Part shown: positions 20,807-30,035 of the stretch, one piece after another | How the letters are laid out: each line of letters opens with the position of its first letter | Position numbering within the stretch: position 1 is the stretch's first letter | NCBI RefSeq assembly: GCF_003967555.1 | Contig: NZ_BIFS01000001.1 | Span: 868,001-932,000, forward strand | DNA length: 64,000 nucleotides | Reading direction: 5' to 3' | Source: Dictyobacter kobayashii | GTDB lineage: Bacteria > Chloroflexota > Ktedonobacteria > Ktedonobacterales > Ktedonobacteraceae | Translations under genes and position numbers: made by a program | Notes under the pieces: model-generated | The model's input: the letters and a program-made list of their open reading frames with translations, nothing else | Database searches by the model: none | Told to the model about the DNA's origin: nothing

Positions 20807-21979
20807 CTAGGCATGCTTGTTAACAAAACGCTCAATGCGGACCAGAGCCTCTTCCAGTTGCTCATAGGCCGTACAGTATGCTGCGCGTACATAATTCTTG
20901 CCAGCTGCTCCAAATGAGCTACCAGGAACGACGGCAACCTCTTCTTCAAAGAGCAGTTTTTCCGCGAACTCCTCGTCGCTCATGCCTGTGTTACCGATAT
21001 AGGGGAAGGCATAGAAGGCACCACGTGGCTCACAGGTGGGCAGGCCAATACGATTCAAACCTTCGACAAACATACGGCCACGACGCGCATAATCGGCATG
21101 CATACGCTCTACATCGGCTTCACCATGGCGCAGGGCCTGTAAAGCCGCTTCCTGCGCCGCCGTACCGGCACACATGATCGCATACTGGTGTACTTTGAGC
21201 ATCGCGCCCAGGATATGGACCGGCGCCAGCACATAGCCCACACGCCAGCCAGTCATCGCGTAAGCTTTGGAAAAACCATCCAGGATAATGGTGCGCTCTT
21301 GCATTTGCGGCAGGGTCGCAATACTGACATGCTCGCTTCCATACACCAGACGACTATAAACCTCATCACTAACCACAATCAGATCGTGCTCGACCGCCAG
21401 TTTTGCAATCGCTTCCAATTCTTCACGTGGTATGACAGCACCCGTAGGATTATTGGGATTACCCAGCAGGATCATCTTGGTACGAGGAGTAATCGCGGCA
21501 GCGATCTCGGCGGCGCGTACGCCAAAATTATATTGTGCATAGGTCGGCACAGGTACGGGCACGCCACCAGCAAAAATGATATCTGCCTCATAGGCAACGT
21601 AACCAGGATCAGGTGAGATAACTTCATCGCCGGGGTCGATAATGGTACGCATGGCCAGGTCAACACCTTCGCTGACGCCGACAGTAACAAGAATCTGTGA
21701 AATAGGGTCGTACGTCAAACCATAGCGACTCTGAAACAGGCTGGCAATCTCTTCACGTAATTCAACGGTACCAGAATTCGAGGTATAGCGTGTGCGCCCC
21801 TGTTTGATAGACTCGATGCCAGCCTGGCGAATATGCTCGGGCGTCACAAAATCTGGCTCTCCTACACCTAACGAAATCACATCGGGCATCGTATTGATGA
21901 TATCAAAAAATTTACGGATGCCGGAAGGTTTTACCTGCCGTACACGTTGAGATAAAACTTCCCGCTTGAGAGTATCCAT
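20807..21979 (-). CDS. PLP-dependent class I/II aminotransferase (aspartate/aromatic type)
   Basis: About 390 residues with the full fold-type I aminotransferase pattern: SLGVGEPDF, YTSNSGTVELREEIA, ILLGNPNNPTGAVI, DEVYSRLVYG and the PLP lysine in LDGFSKAYAMTGWRVGY. The late arginine region is RAAYCTAYEQLEEAL. It transfers amino groups between an amino acid and a 2-oxo acid; the exact substrate cannot be read from sequence. The start at 21979 (MDTLKREVLS) fits the family; an upstream in-frame ATG at 22033 is possible. Confidence 0.87.
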   Translation of the reverse strand: MDTLKREVLSQRVRQVKPSGIRKFFDIINTMPDVISLGVGEPDFVTPEHIRQAGIESIKQGRTRYTSNSGTVELREEIASLFQSRYGLTYDPISQILVTVGVSEGVDLAMRTIIDPGDEVISPDPGYVAYEADIIFAGGVPVPVPTYAQYNFGVRAAEIAAAITPRTKMILLGNPNNPTGAVIPREELEAIAKLAVEHDLIVVSDEVYSRLVYGSEHVSIATLPQMQERTIILDGFSKAYAMTGWRVGYVLAPVHILGAMLKVHQYAIMCAGTAAQEAALQALRHGEADVERMHADYARRGRMFVEGLNRIGLPTCEPRGAFYAFPYIGNTGMSDEEFAEKLLFEEEVAVVPGSSFGAAGKNYVRAAYCTAYEQLEEALVRIERFVNKHA

Positions 21980-22162
21980 AGTATATACTACCCCTTCTTT
22001 CGAGTAAAGAGCGTTGAAACATCCAATCAACAACCATACAAATCCTGGTAGGAGAATTTATGATAGTAGACTATATACATGCTCACCTACCACTACCCTC
22101 AACACTCCCCTCTTCATGGTAACATAACTCTGTGGATGAAACAATAATTTTCTCTGCCGTTG

Positions 22163-22262
22163 CAAGGCTTTTTAAGGTTCTTCTTTGGCGCCTGCGGCGC
22201 CGGGTTGGGAGAGTGGAGTGTGTTTGGTGGGCGGCTGCGGCCGCCCACCAAACACACTCCAC
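22163..22262. mobile_element. Family B palindromic element, copy 2 (3' end missing)
   Basis: Starts AAGGCTTTTTAAGG, followed by the conserved GGCGCCTGCGGCGCCGGGTTGG, here with a perfect 23-base inverted-repeat core (22213-22235 and 22240-22262, arms beginning GTGGAGTGTGTTTGG). The conserved tail seen in the other copies is absent, so it ends at the core. It lies between the aminotransferase start and the cysteine desulfurase stop, in a 355-base gap with nothing else I recognise. Confidence 0.75.
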
Positions 22263-22334
22263 AAAGGATGAGATTTTAAGAGAGCACATTCTGACACAAC
22301 AGCGAAAACTCTTGCTTCTTACAATACGACTTAT

Positions 22335-23486
22335 TTAGATGCCCAGGCCACGCAATCTCTCTATAATACCAGGAAGAGCTGTCAGAACGGTCTCGATTTC
22401 GTCTTCGGTATTGCGCTTGCCAAGGGTCAGGCGCAGGCTACCATGGGACCACTCGGGTGGGAAACCCATAGCGACCAGGACGTGGGAGGGGTCAACGGAC
22501 CCGGATGTGCAGGCAGAGCCGGTTGAGGCCGCCACACCCAGCAGATCCAGGTTTAAGAGGATAGACTCGCCCTCAACACCTTCAAAAGCAAAGCTGGCAC
22601 TATTAGGGAGTCGTTCGGTGGGATGACCGGTGAGTCGGCTACGAGGAATTTGCAATACGCCCTCGATTAAGCGGTCTCGCAATGCCTGAACACGTGGAGT
22701 GGTCTGGGAAAGTTCCGCATAAGCCAGCTCAAGCGCGGTCGCAGCCCCAACGATACTCGCTACATTCTCAGTACCAGCCCGACGACCACGTTCCTGAGAA
22801 CCACCCTGTAGCTGCGGCAGGATGCGCATACCCTGGCGCACATATAAGATACCCAGACCCTTGGGGCCATAAAACTTATGGGCAGAGAGCGATAACATAT
22901 CCGCCTTGAGCTCTAACACATCGATTGGCAATGCCCCTCCAGCCTGGACGGCGTCAACATGGAATGGGATCTTGCGGGCCCGGCAGATGCGTCCGATCTC
23001 TGCAATGGGCTCGATGGTGCCGACTTCATTGTTCGCATACATCACGGAGACAAGGATCGTCTGATCTGTAATCGAACGTGCCACATCATCAGGGTTGACC
23101 ATGCCATACTCGTCCACAGGCAGATAGGTAGTAGAAAAACCAAAACGTTCTAGATACTGGCAGGTATGCAGGACAGCATGATGCTCGATCGGGGTAGTAA
23201 TAATATGATTACCCTTTTTTTGTGCGGCAAATGCCATGCCTTTGATGGCCAGGTTATCACTTTCCGTTCCACAACCCACAAAGGCGATTTCTGAGGGGCG
23301 GGCATGTAAAATCTCAGCCACCTGTTCACGTGAATGATCAATTGCCTGCATCGCATGACGTCCAATTGTATAGATGCTACTGGCATTGCCATATTCGGTT
23401 GTGAAGTAGGGCAACATCGCATCGAGTACCCGCGGATCTAAGGCGGTGGTAGCCGCGTGATCGAGATAGATTGTGCGCTCTGACAT
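22335..23486 (-). CDS. iscS: Cysteine desulfurase (IscS/NifS family)
   Basis: 383 residues. It removes sulfur from cysteine for Fe-S clusters or thiolation. Motifs: YLDHAATTALDPRVL at the N-terminus, PIEHHAVL with the active-site His, SAHKFYGPKGLGILY with the PLP lysine, and STGSACTSGSVDPSHVL with the persulfide cysteine. The short SACTSG loop fits the NifS/IscS class. It is followed upstream on the same strand by larE, so a sulfur-supply link to LarE is possible, though LarE uses its own cysteine. Confidence 0.92.
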   Translation of the reverse strand: MSERTIYLDHAATTALDPRVLDAMLPYFTTEYGNASSIYTIGRHAMQAIDHSREQVAEILHARPSEIAFVGCGTESDNLAIKGMAFAAQKKGNHIITTPIEHHAVLHTCQYLERFGFSTTYLPVDEYGMVNPDDVARSITDQTILVSVMYANNEVGTIEPIAEIGRICRARKIPFHVDAVQAGGALPIDVLELKADMLSLSAHKFYGPKGLGILYVRQGMRILPQLQGGSQERGRRAGTENVASIVGAATALELAYAELSQTTPRVQALRDRLIEGVLQIPRSRLTGHPTERLPNSASFAFEGVEGESILLNLDLLGVAASTGSACTSGSVDPSHVLVAMGFPPEWSHGSLRLTLGKRNTEDEIETVLTALPGIIERLRGLGI

Positions 23487-23645
23487 GGTGTCTTTTTCCT
23501 GTTATCCAGTTGCTAGATGATGTGTTTTACACGTTTCTGCTTACTTTTAATAGCATATAAATTATACCACAGGGCTCAGGAAGCGGGCGCTGTAGGCGCT
23601 CATGCACGTCGAGTCCGTCACACCTATCCTGCCGCGCCCATCTTT

Positions 23646-24527
23646 TTATGCCTCTGACTGTTTCTTTTTCTTCTTAAAAAATGCTTCATTCATACTACCG
23701 GTGCGATAGCCAAGCAGGTCCATCGTTACATAGGTGTAGCCAATTTTACGAAGTCCATCGGTAACTTTACGGCTCATTTCATCTTCAACCAGGCGTGGAA
23801 TTTCTGAGCGCTCCACCTCGATACGTGCAATTTTATCATGATGGCGAACCCGTAACTGCCGGAAACCCAGTTCGTGCAAGAACTTTTCCGCTTTATACAC
23901 CATCTGCAAAGAAGCAACATCTACTTTGCTGCCATAGGGGATACGCGAAGAGAAACAAGCCATGGCAGGCTTGTCCCAGACTGGCATTCCAAGTAGACGA
24001 GCAATGGCCCGAATCTCTTTCTTGCCCATGCCAACTTCTTTGAGTGGTCCTCGCACCTTAAACTCACGCGCGGCCCGCTGTCCCGGACGAAAATCACCAT
24101 CGTCATCCTTGTTAACACCATAGGCAATATGCTCTAAATGATGTTCTTTCGCCAGCGGTTCCAGATTGGTGAAGAGCTCCGTCTTACAAAAATAGCAGCG
24201 ATTGACATCGTTTTTGACGTAGCGCTCATCTTCCAATTCATGGGTTTCTAACGTAATTAAAGGTAATTGCAACTGGCGCGCAACCGCGATAGCTTCCTCA
24301 GTCTCCTCAGAAGCATAGGCGGGAGAGGATGCGATGGCGCCCATAGCACGATCACCCAGGACATCATGGGCGACTTTAAGCAGGAGCGCACTATCTACAC
24401 CACCCGAATAAGCGATCAGCACCGAACCCATCTCGCGCAAAATGGCTTGTAGATGCTCGTATTTTTCTTGCGTCTCAGCATCCAACGCTACACTGTTTTC
24501 ATCATGTATATGAGGGGTATTTAACAT
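23646..24527 (-). CDS. larE: ATP-dependent sacrificial sulfur transferase LarE
   Basis: 293 residues of the PP-loop family. The ATP site is LIAYSGGVDSALLL near residue 38. NRCYFCKTELF and KPAMACFSSRIPYGSKV follow; the Cys of ACFSSR lines up with the cysteine that LarE gives up when sulfurating the nickel-pincer nucleotide cofactor of lactate racemase. A basic tail (KKKKKQ) ends it. CAGGAG precedes the ATG. No larA, larB or larC is in the window, so the client enzyme is unknown. Confidence 0.87.
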   Translation of the reverse strand: MLNTPHIHDENSVALDAETQEKYEHLQAILREMGSVLIAYSGGVDSALLLKVAHDVLGDRAMGAIASSPAYASEETEEAIAVARQLQLPLITLETHELEDERYVKNDVNRCYFCKTELFTNLEPLAKEHHLEHIAYGVNKDDDGDFRPGQRAAREFKVRGPLKEVGMGKKEIRAIARLLGMPVWDKPAMACFSSRIPYGSKVDVASLQMVYKAEKFLHELGFRQLRVRHHDKIARIEVERSEIPRLVEDEMSRKVTDGLRKIGYTYVTMDLLGYRTGSMNEAFFKKKKKQSEA

Positions 24528-24779
24528 CTAAAACTCCTGAACGTGTGCGGTCTACGGTCAGCGCTATGCGCAACCGCAGTCCAGAGGGGGCCGGTTTCAG
24601 GCACACAACTTGCGGTAAACAGCCATCAGCAACTTCGCTGAAGTGACTAGCCGTTATTATATCATTATCTACAATCTTCTTAATTCCAGCCGTGGCTCGT
24701 AGAATATATAAAATATAAGAGTACAATCGATAGCATAAGTCAAATCATACCATCCAAGGCTTAAAAGGAAGAGTACATA

Positions 24780-25421
24780 ATGTCAAACCTGAATTCTATC
24801 GCCGCGCTAATTCTGGCGGCCGGCAGTTCAAGTCGCATGGCCCATGGCTATCATAAACTACTGCTACCACTGGGTGGACAACCCGTACTTACCCATGTGG
24901 TAGAAGCCGCGCTGCAATCCCAAGCCTCGCCGGTTATCACTGTACTTGGACACCAATCTTCACAGGTTGTTGCTGCTCTCAATAGTTATACGAACCATAA
25001 CAAATTAAATATCCAGGAAAATCCCGATTATCAGGCTGGTATGAGCACTTCCCTGCGCACAGGCATTCTGGCACTGGCACAATATCCTGCCTGCACTGGT
25101 GCGTTAATAATGCTGGGAGATCAACCGTTTGTCAGTACCCAATTAATAGACAAATTGTTGGCGACAAAAGAACAGACCGGGAAACGCATCATTGCTCCAT
25201 GTTATCATGGGAAGCGAGGTAATCCAGTGCTGTTCGATGCCAGTTTATTTGCAGAATTACTTACAGTTAGTGGTGATGAAGGTGGCCGCAGCGTAATCAA
25301 GCACCACCAGGATGAGGTGGAGAACATTGAACTAAGCGATGCGCTTGCACAACATGACGTTGATACCTGGGAAGCCTATCAAACAGCGCTCACAGCCTGG
25401 CAAGACCAGCAAACAACCTGA
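24780..25421 (+). CDS. MocA-like nucleotidyltransferase (molybdenum cofactor cytidylyltransferase family)
   Basis: 213 residues with an NTP-transferase fold: ALILAAGSSSRMA at the N-terminus, the K of YHKLLLPLGGQPVL, GMSTSLRTGI, and LIMLGDQPFVS with the metal-binding Asp. The pattern fits MocA-type enzymes that convert molybdopterin cofactor to its dinucleotide form for xanthine-dehydrogenase-type enzymes. No molybdoenzyme gene is nearby, so the specific substrate is inferred from family. Followed after 12 bases by a TPR gene. Confidence 0.8.
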   Translation: MSNLNSIAALILAAGSSSRMAHGYHKLLLPLGGQPVLTHVVEAALQSQASPVITVLGHQSSQVVAALNSYTNHNKLNIQENPDYQAGMSTSLRTGILALAQYPACTGALIMLGDQPFVSTQLIDKLLATKEQTGKRIIAPCYHGKRGNPVLFDASLFAELLTVSGDEGGRSVIKHHQDEVENIELSDALAQHDVDTWEAYQTALTAWQDQQTT

Positions 25422-25433
25422 AGGGACATACCG

Positions 25434-25814
25434 ATGGAAGAAACATCAGATGCACAGAGAAAACAAGCTTTATTCTGGCTCGATTATAGCCAGCAACTTT
25501 CCAATTCTATCCGCTACGCAGAGGCGCTAACAGCGGCCCAGAGATCAGTCAGACTGGACCCTGCTAATGCGGAGGCATGGTATGCACGGGGAACCTGCCA
25601 GGCAATGCTAGCCCACTACGAAGAAGCCCTGGCGGATTTTGACCAGGCACTGCAACTGAATGCTGACTATGTGGCTGCCTGGGATGGCAAGGCCTGGGTC
25701 GAAGGCATACTGGGACATAAAGAGGCCGCACTGGTCGCCGTCAATAAGGCGCTGGAGATCGAACCAGATTATCGTGAGGCTAAACATCGCAAAAAACGCC
25801 TAGAGGCGCTCTAA
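25434..25814 (+). CDS. Small tetratricopeptide repeat protein
   Basis: 126 residues with about three TPR units: YAEALTAAQRSVRLDPANAEAW, YEEALADFDQALQLNADYVAAW and KEAALVAVNKALEIEPDYREA. It has no signal or membrane segment, so it is probably a cytoplasmic scaffold protein. It overlaps no neighbour, starts 12 bases after the MocA-like gene with AAGGGA upstream, and likely shares its transcript. Confidence 0.85.
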   Translation: MEETSDAQRKQALFWLDYSQQLSNSIRYAEALTAAQRSVRLDPANAEAWYARGTCQAMLAHYEEALADFDQALQLNADYVAAWDGKAWVEGILGHKEAALVAVNKALEIEPDYREAKHRKKRLEAL

Positions 25815-25825
25815 GCACTATCTTG

Positions 25826-25878
25826 CAGCAGGCCAGCTCACCTGAGTTTGAGCATAGCGCATCTCGCCTGGCCTGCTG
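25826..25878. terminator. Inverted repeat between converging genes
   Basis: Perfect 11-base arms (CAGCAGGCCAG) separated by 31 bases, between the TPR gene and the PAP2 gene. Position suggests termination, but there is no T-run. Confidence 0.45.
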
Positions 25879-25888
25879 GCAGATCTAA

Positions 25889-26794
25889 CTAACGCAAAGG
25901 TTTCGAAAAACTCTGCTCTTTTCGTGGCAAGCCAATCGTTGCATCCCCGCCTGGATAATATCCCTGGGTATCGGTAGCAATTTTCGGCGCGCGCTCCTTT
26001 TCAGTCAGAAGCATAAAACCAATACCGCAGCAACCCAGGGCGATACCCAGCAGATAGCCTGCAATCGTATCGGTAATGAAATGCACGCCAATATAGAACT
26101 GCATAAAACCACCCACTAAGGAGCCGATGCTGATAAGTACCGCCAGGAATCTACCCAGAAAACGCGGGCGTAGATAACGGGCACTCATCCAGGCCATAAT
26201 CAAGCCAGCCAGGCACCAGCGGGCCGCGTGGCCACCAGGATAACCATTCTCGCTATCACCCATACGAGGATCGATAGGCATCTGCGCCACATCACGAGCC
26301 CAGCTTACCTGTTTACGAGGTGGATCGGGTACCTGTCCCAGCAGGCCCAGGGCCGCCGAAAGCTGGACAGAGACAGGCTGCCCCTCCATCTGCGGACAGG
26401 TCAATACAGTCATACCTGAACGCAGTGAAGGAGGCATCTGCTGAGCGAACACCATCTTCCCACCCAGTTCAAAGCCTACACATATACATAGCAGTAAGAG
26501 GAAAAAGGCCAGTATCCGTTTCTTATGGCCAGCGAGAATACATAATCCGCCTAAGATCAATAACACCACAGCCGTCGCTGGTACCTCACCCAGATTACGC
26601 CATTCCAAAAAAGAACAATCTACACGGGTAATGGGACGCCAGAGTAGCGAGCGCTCAATCTCCAGGGTCGATTGATTCAGGATGCCACTGGCATTGGCTG
26701 CCGTATAGATCAAGAAGACAATACCTAAGATGACCGCTGCGATAAACCAGGGGAGCGCAGAGGTATATTTTTGTGAAGGTATATGTGTCTGCAT
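25889..26794 (-). CDS. PAP2-superfamily membrane phosphatase
   Basis: 301 residues with about six membrane helices. Phosphatase motifs: ENGYPGGHAARW (the PSGH-type motif) and FMQFYIGVHFITDTIAG (the H-x3-D motif). The family removes phosphate from lipids such as undecaprenyl pyrophosphate or phosphatidic acid at the membrane. A soluble tail of about 40 residues follows the last helix. The ribosome-binding site is weak. Confidence 0.8.
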   Translation of the reverse strand: MQTHIPSQKYTSALPWFIAAVILGIVFLIYTAANASGILNQSTLEIERSLLWRPITRVDCSFLEWRNLGEVPATAVVLLILGGLCILAGHKKRILAFFLLLLCICVGFELGGKMVFAQQMPPSLRSGMTVLTCPQMEGQPVSVQLSAALGLLGQVPDPPRKQVSWARDVAQMPIDPRMGDSENGYPGGHAARWCLAGLIMAWMSARYLRPRFLGRFLAVLISIGSLVGGFMQFYIGVHFITDTIAGYLLGIALGCCGIGFMLLTEKERAPKIATDTQGYYPGGDATIGLPRKEQSFSKPLR

Positions 26795-26905
26795 TCGTTA
26801 AACTTCCCTATCAAATTCTTTTCAGTACCACATTTTTTTATACATGAAGTTATTTACGCAGATTGTAGTTACTTTGTTAAGAAATAGCAAGAGCATTAGG
26901 CGTTT

Positions 26906-27048
26906 TAGACAAAAAGAAGAGGCCTCTCCGCCCTTCCTCCGGAAGGACAGAGAGGGGGTTGGGGTGGCGAGGACACCTCGCGCTCCGTCAGGGGCTGCCG
27001 CCCCTGCACCCGGCTTTCCCCTTAAAGGATATAGACAAAAAGAAGAGG
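26906..27048. repeat. Insertion flanked by 17-base direct repeats
   Basis: TAGACAAAAAGAAGAGG occurs at 26906-26922 and 27032-27048. The 109 bases between them are GC-rich (TCCGGAAGGACAGAGAGG, GGGGCTGCCGCCCCTGCAC) and unlike their surroundings. The second copy is part of the terminator stem of the AI-2E-type gene. The pattern suggests insertion with target duplication, or a duplication of the terminator start. Confidence 0.55.
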
Positions 27049-27072
27049 GACCAGAAATATGGTCCCTCTTCT
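27041..27072 (-). terminator. Intrinsic terminator of the AI-2E-type permease gene
   Basis: Perfect 13-base stem (AGAAGAGGGACCA and complement, 6-base loop); on the minus strand it runs into TTTTTGTC. It lies 17 bases after the stop codon. Confidence 0.85.
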
Positions 27073-27088
27073 CAAGGCATGGAACGGA

Positions 27089-28474
27089 CTACTTGTTGTC
27101 TTCCGTTGCCGAAACAGGTTGCTCGGGCGCCAACCTCTCCTGGCGCGCCTGGGTCGACTCCTTATCCTCATTATTAGAATTAGATTTAGCTGATCTGGTA
27201 TCATTCTCGGGTGATGAAACTGAGATGATGTTATTACGCGAGACGCTGCCAGTGGCCACAGGAGTACGCCTACGCAACATGCCCGAGATAGAACCGGAAT
27301 TCCTTTGTGATCCAGGCCTACCAGGGGACGACGAAGGTCGCTTGAGCATCCATGGCGCTCGTTTGCGAGCCAGAATCTGATCGGCGGTTTCGCCGCGTGC
27401 CGAACGATACAGGCTGGCTACAACCACCCAGGCGGCAGCAACAATGGGGGTAGCGACCAGAGCGCCAACGGCTCCCCCAAAGGCTCCATACGAGGCACCG
27501 AACAATTGGGCAAACACAACCAGAGACATAATTGAGACAACCGGGTGCAAGCCAACTGCATGGCCCACAATACGTGGCCCTAGAATATTGCTTTCAAGTA
27601 TCTGAATAACCACAAAAGCAATCAAGACAAACAGGGTGCGTGGGAACGGATCAGGCAGCAGCAGTGAGGCGATAAGTGGTGAAATTGAGGCCAACCCAGG
27701 CCCTACCATGGGGATCGTCTCAAACAAGAAGCCGAGCACACCAAAGATGACGGCGAATTGGCCCAGTCCGGTAGCCCAACACACAATGGCGACAGCAACA
27801 CCAATGATCAGGGCTAACGTCAATTGACCACGAATATAGTTGCCAACCACACGCGTCAATGCATCTTCAAACAACTGGGCCGTTGGCAAGGAACGCTTGG
27901 GCATGATTCCCATGATACTATTGCGAATACGCTTTCCATCCAGAGTTAGATAGAAACTAACCATCAGTACAATCAAGAAGTTCAAGAAGGTATTGGTCAG
28001 GACAAAAAGCACATTAATAGTATTGGTTACAGCAGCGTTGGCGAAGCTAGTCACCTGCGAATTAAGCTGAGCCAGGGTCTGATCGATACGCGTCTGGGGA
28101 ATACCCGCCTGCACCCGCAAAAATCTGAGCAGGGCGCTAAAATTATCAGGAATATGCTGGGTAAAGCGTACGATGGTATCCGAGAATACGGTAACCTGAC
28201 CGACAAATGAAGTTATCAGAATATAAGAAAAGAGTCCCAATAAAAGAAGCACGCAAACGTAAGAGATAATGGTAGCAAACAATCGCGGCAGGCCACTACG
28301 CTCCAGAAAATTCGTCACCGGCGTAATTAAGAAGGCCACAGCCATCGACAATAATAACAGAAAGATTGCGTCGATAAATTGATTAACAAGATTCCAGACT
28401 GTCCAGAGGATTAGCCCCATGCAGATAATGCAGATCAGGACATCCCGTCGTTGCTGCCAATTTATTTGGCCCAT
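27089..28474 (-). CDS. AI-2E family transporter (UPF0118 permease)
   Basis: 461 residues with about eight membrane helices, matching the PerM/TqsA family (old name UPF0118). Typical stretches are FLITPVTNFLERSGLPRL near residue 48, MVSFYLTLDGKRIR and the late LGPRIVGHAVGLHPVVSI. A Ser/Asn/Arg-rich soluble tail of about 100 residues follows. Family members export autoinducer-2 or act as Na+/H+ antiporters; the substrate here is unknown. Confidence 0.87.
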   Translation of the reverse strand: MGQINWQQRRDVLICIICMGLILWTVWNLVNQFIDAIFLLLLSMAVAFLITPVTNFLERSGLPRLFATIISYVCVLLLLGLFSYILITSFVGQVTVFSDTIVRFTQHIPDNFSALLRFLRVQAGIPQTRIDQTLAQLNSQVTSFANAAVTNTINVLFVLTNTFLNFLIVLMVSFYLTLDGKRIRNSIMGIMPKRSLPTAQLFEDALTRVVGNYIRGQLTLALIIGVAVAIVCWATGLGQFAVIFGVLGFLFETIPMVGPGLASISPLIASLLLPDPFPRTLFVLIAFVVIQILESNILGPRIVGHAVGLHPVVSIMSLVVFAQLFGASYGAFGGAVGALVATPIVAAAWVVVASLYRSARGETADQILARKRAPWMLKRPSSSPGRPGSQRNSGSISGMLRRRTPVATGSVSRNNIISVSSPENDTRSAKSNSNNEDKESTQARQERLAPEQPVSATEDNK

Positions 28475-28614
28475 ACTTTTTTATCCTTCTCGCTCGAATA
28501 ATTTCAAAAGAAAAGGTCAATACCTTTGGCATGCAAGGATTTCTGTAACCGTTTCTCTAAGGGTAATACGATCCAGCCAGAAAGATTGCTGCAGTTTTGT
28601 TGAGCTAAATTAAG

Positions 28615-29256
28615 CTAAATGAGGCGGGATTTAATAAGATCGATGATAGTTCGGTGGACGCGGTCGGGGGTTTGGGAGGCATCGATAATTTTGATGCGTT
28701 GGGGAGCATCCTGGGCCAACTGCAGAAAAGCCCGGCGCAACCGCAGGTGGAATTGCTCGGATGCGCTATCAAAACGACTTTGTTCTTCGCGCCTGCCATC
28801 TGAGGCACTGGTACGTGCATGAACCTGGGCAGGATCAAGATCCAAAAAAATAGTTAGATCAGGCGCATGACCCTGGGTAGCAATCTGGGAGAGTTGGGCG
28901 ATCAGGTCGGTTCCCAGGCCCTGCGCCGCTCCCTGATAGGCAATGCTCGAATCAAAGCAGCGATCTGAGATCACAACCTTACCAGCGGCTAATGCAGGCA
29001 GGACCAGGGTTTGAAAATGTTGCGCCCGGTCAGCTTGAAATAAGAACGCTTCAGCTAATGGCGTGACGTTTAGTTCGGGTTGGTGAAAGAGCAGGCGCCG
29101 GATTTCATTTCCCAGCGGGGTACCACCAGGCTCACGGGTGCGCACATAAGCAATGCCTTGTCGCTCCAGCCAGCCTTCTAGCAGTTCGATCTGGGTTGTT
29201 TTACCGGCACCATCCAGGCCTTCAAATGAGATAAAGTATCCTTGGCCCATGCTCAA
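28615..29256 (-). CDS. tmk: Thymidylate kinase
   Basis: 213 residues. It phosphorylates dTMP to dTDP. Motifs: P-loop FEGLDGAGKTTQ, TREPGGTPLGNEIR, SDRCFDSSIAYQG (DR[YF] region with Cys in place of the aromatic residue) and TIFLDLDP. The lid region has SDGRREEQSRFD. A TTG at 29256 is 7 bases after AAGGAAGG; an ATG two codons later (29250) is the alternative start. It follows dcd on the same strand, consistent with a dTTP-supply unit. Confidence 0.92.
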   Translation of the reverse strand: MSMGQGYFISFEGLDGAGKTTQIELLEGWLERQGIAYVRTREPGGTPLGNEIRRLLFHQPELNVTPLAEAFLFQADRAQHFQTLVLPALAAGKVVISDRCFDSSIAYQGAAQGLGTDLIAQLSQIATQGHAPDLTIFLDLDPAQVHARTSASDGRREEQSRFDSASEQFHLRLRRAFLQLAQDAPQRIKIIDASQTPDRVHRTIIDLIKSRLI

Positions 29257-29288
29257 AATCTACCTTCCTTTAACTTCTTACATACGAG

Positions 29289-29882
29289 TTAACGAACGCG
29301 ATCAGTGCGATAGACATCGTAGTCCCAATCAAAATATGGTTTGGGCAACATATCCTCGGGCGACCATTGCTGATCTTTCTTACCATATTTACCATGATAC
29401 TCTTTAAGCGTCTCACCCACATACTCAAAGGTAAGCTGACAGATACGGAAGCCGACTGGTACCCAGATCGTGGTCTGTGTGTGATTGCTGATCTCCATCG
29501 TCCAACGGCTAATATAGCCAACATCCCCAACACCTGCGCAACGACAAACCGAGAGACCCGAACGCGCGACGGTACTGCGCGAATACATCTTTGCCAGATA
29601 ACCATTATGCCCACCAATAATCTCCTGGGTATGAGCCAGGATAGTGGTGCCAGGTCGAATGGCTATCTTGCCATCGGTAGCATGGCGCGGCTCACCCCAA
29701 TAGCGACGAATCTCATCTGGAATGTCCAGGTGCATCACTTCAACGTTAGCATCACCCTGAAAATACCATTCACCCAGCCGGCAATCGTAAGAGTTCGGTC
29801 CCAGATGACGCTCATCAAACGGCTCGATAACGATGTTATCGTTTTTCATCTCTTCCACAATACGTTTATCTGACAATAACAT
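29289..29882 (-). CDS. dcd: dCTP deaminase
   Basis: About 197 residues. It deaminates dCTP to dUTP for dTTP synthesis. Motifs: GPNSYDCRLG near residue 26, MYSRSTVARSGLSV, and WTMEISNHTQTTIWVPVGFRICQLTF, whose Glu is the catalytic position. The start MLLSDKRIVEEM at 29882 fits the family; upstream in-frame codons to 29942 do not. It precedes tmk by 33 bases on the same strand. Confidence 0.87.
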   Translation of the reverse strand: MLLSDKRIVEEMKNDNIVIEPFDERHLGPNSYDCRLGEWYFQGDANVEVMHLDIPDEIRRYWGEPRHATDGKIAIRPGTTILAHTQEIIGGHNGYLAKMYSRSTVARSGLSVCRCAGVGDVGYISRWTMEISNHTQTTIWVPVGFRICQLTFEYVGETLKEYHGKYGKKDQQWSPEDMLPKPYFDWDYDVYRTDRVR

Positions 29883-30035
29883 GAAAATATAGCTCCTCGT
29901 GACAATCTGACTATCGCATCCCCGATCGCTCACACCAATCACTATTGCCGCGCTGGCTGTAGGATGAAGATTTTGAGAAGGGGTATCCGTTGTTGATAGA
30001 TGTAGATTTAAACCATTCGTAATAAGTACCGCTTA

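Noticed and set aside
19736..22262. CRISPR array
   Set aside because: The repeated blocks are dispersed, palindromic and lack regular repeat-spacer spacing.
26844..27380. Plus-strand reading of 178 codons
   Set aside because: It crosses the repeat insertion and the terminator and then runs opposite the AI-2E-type gene; no conserved features.
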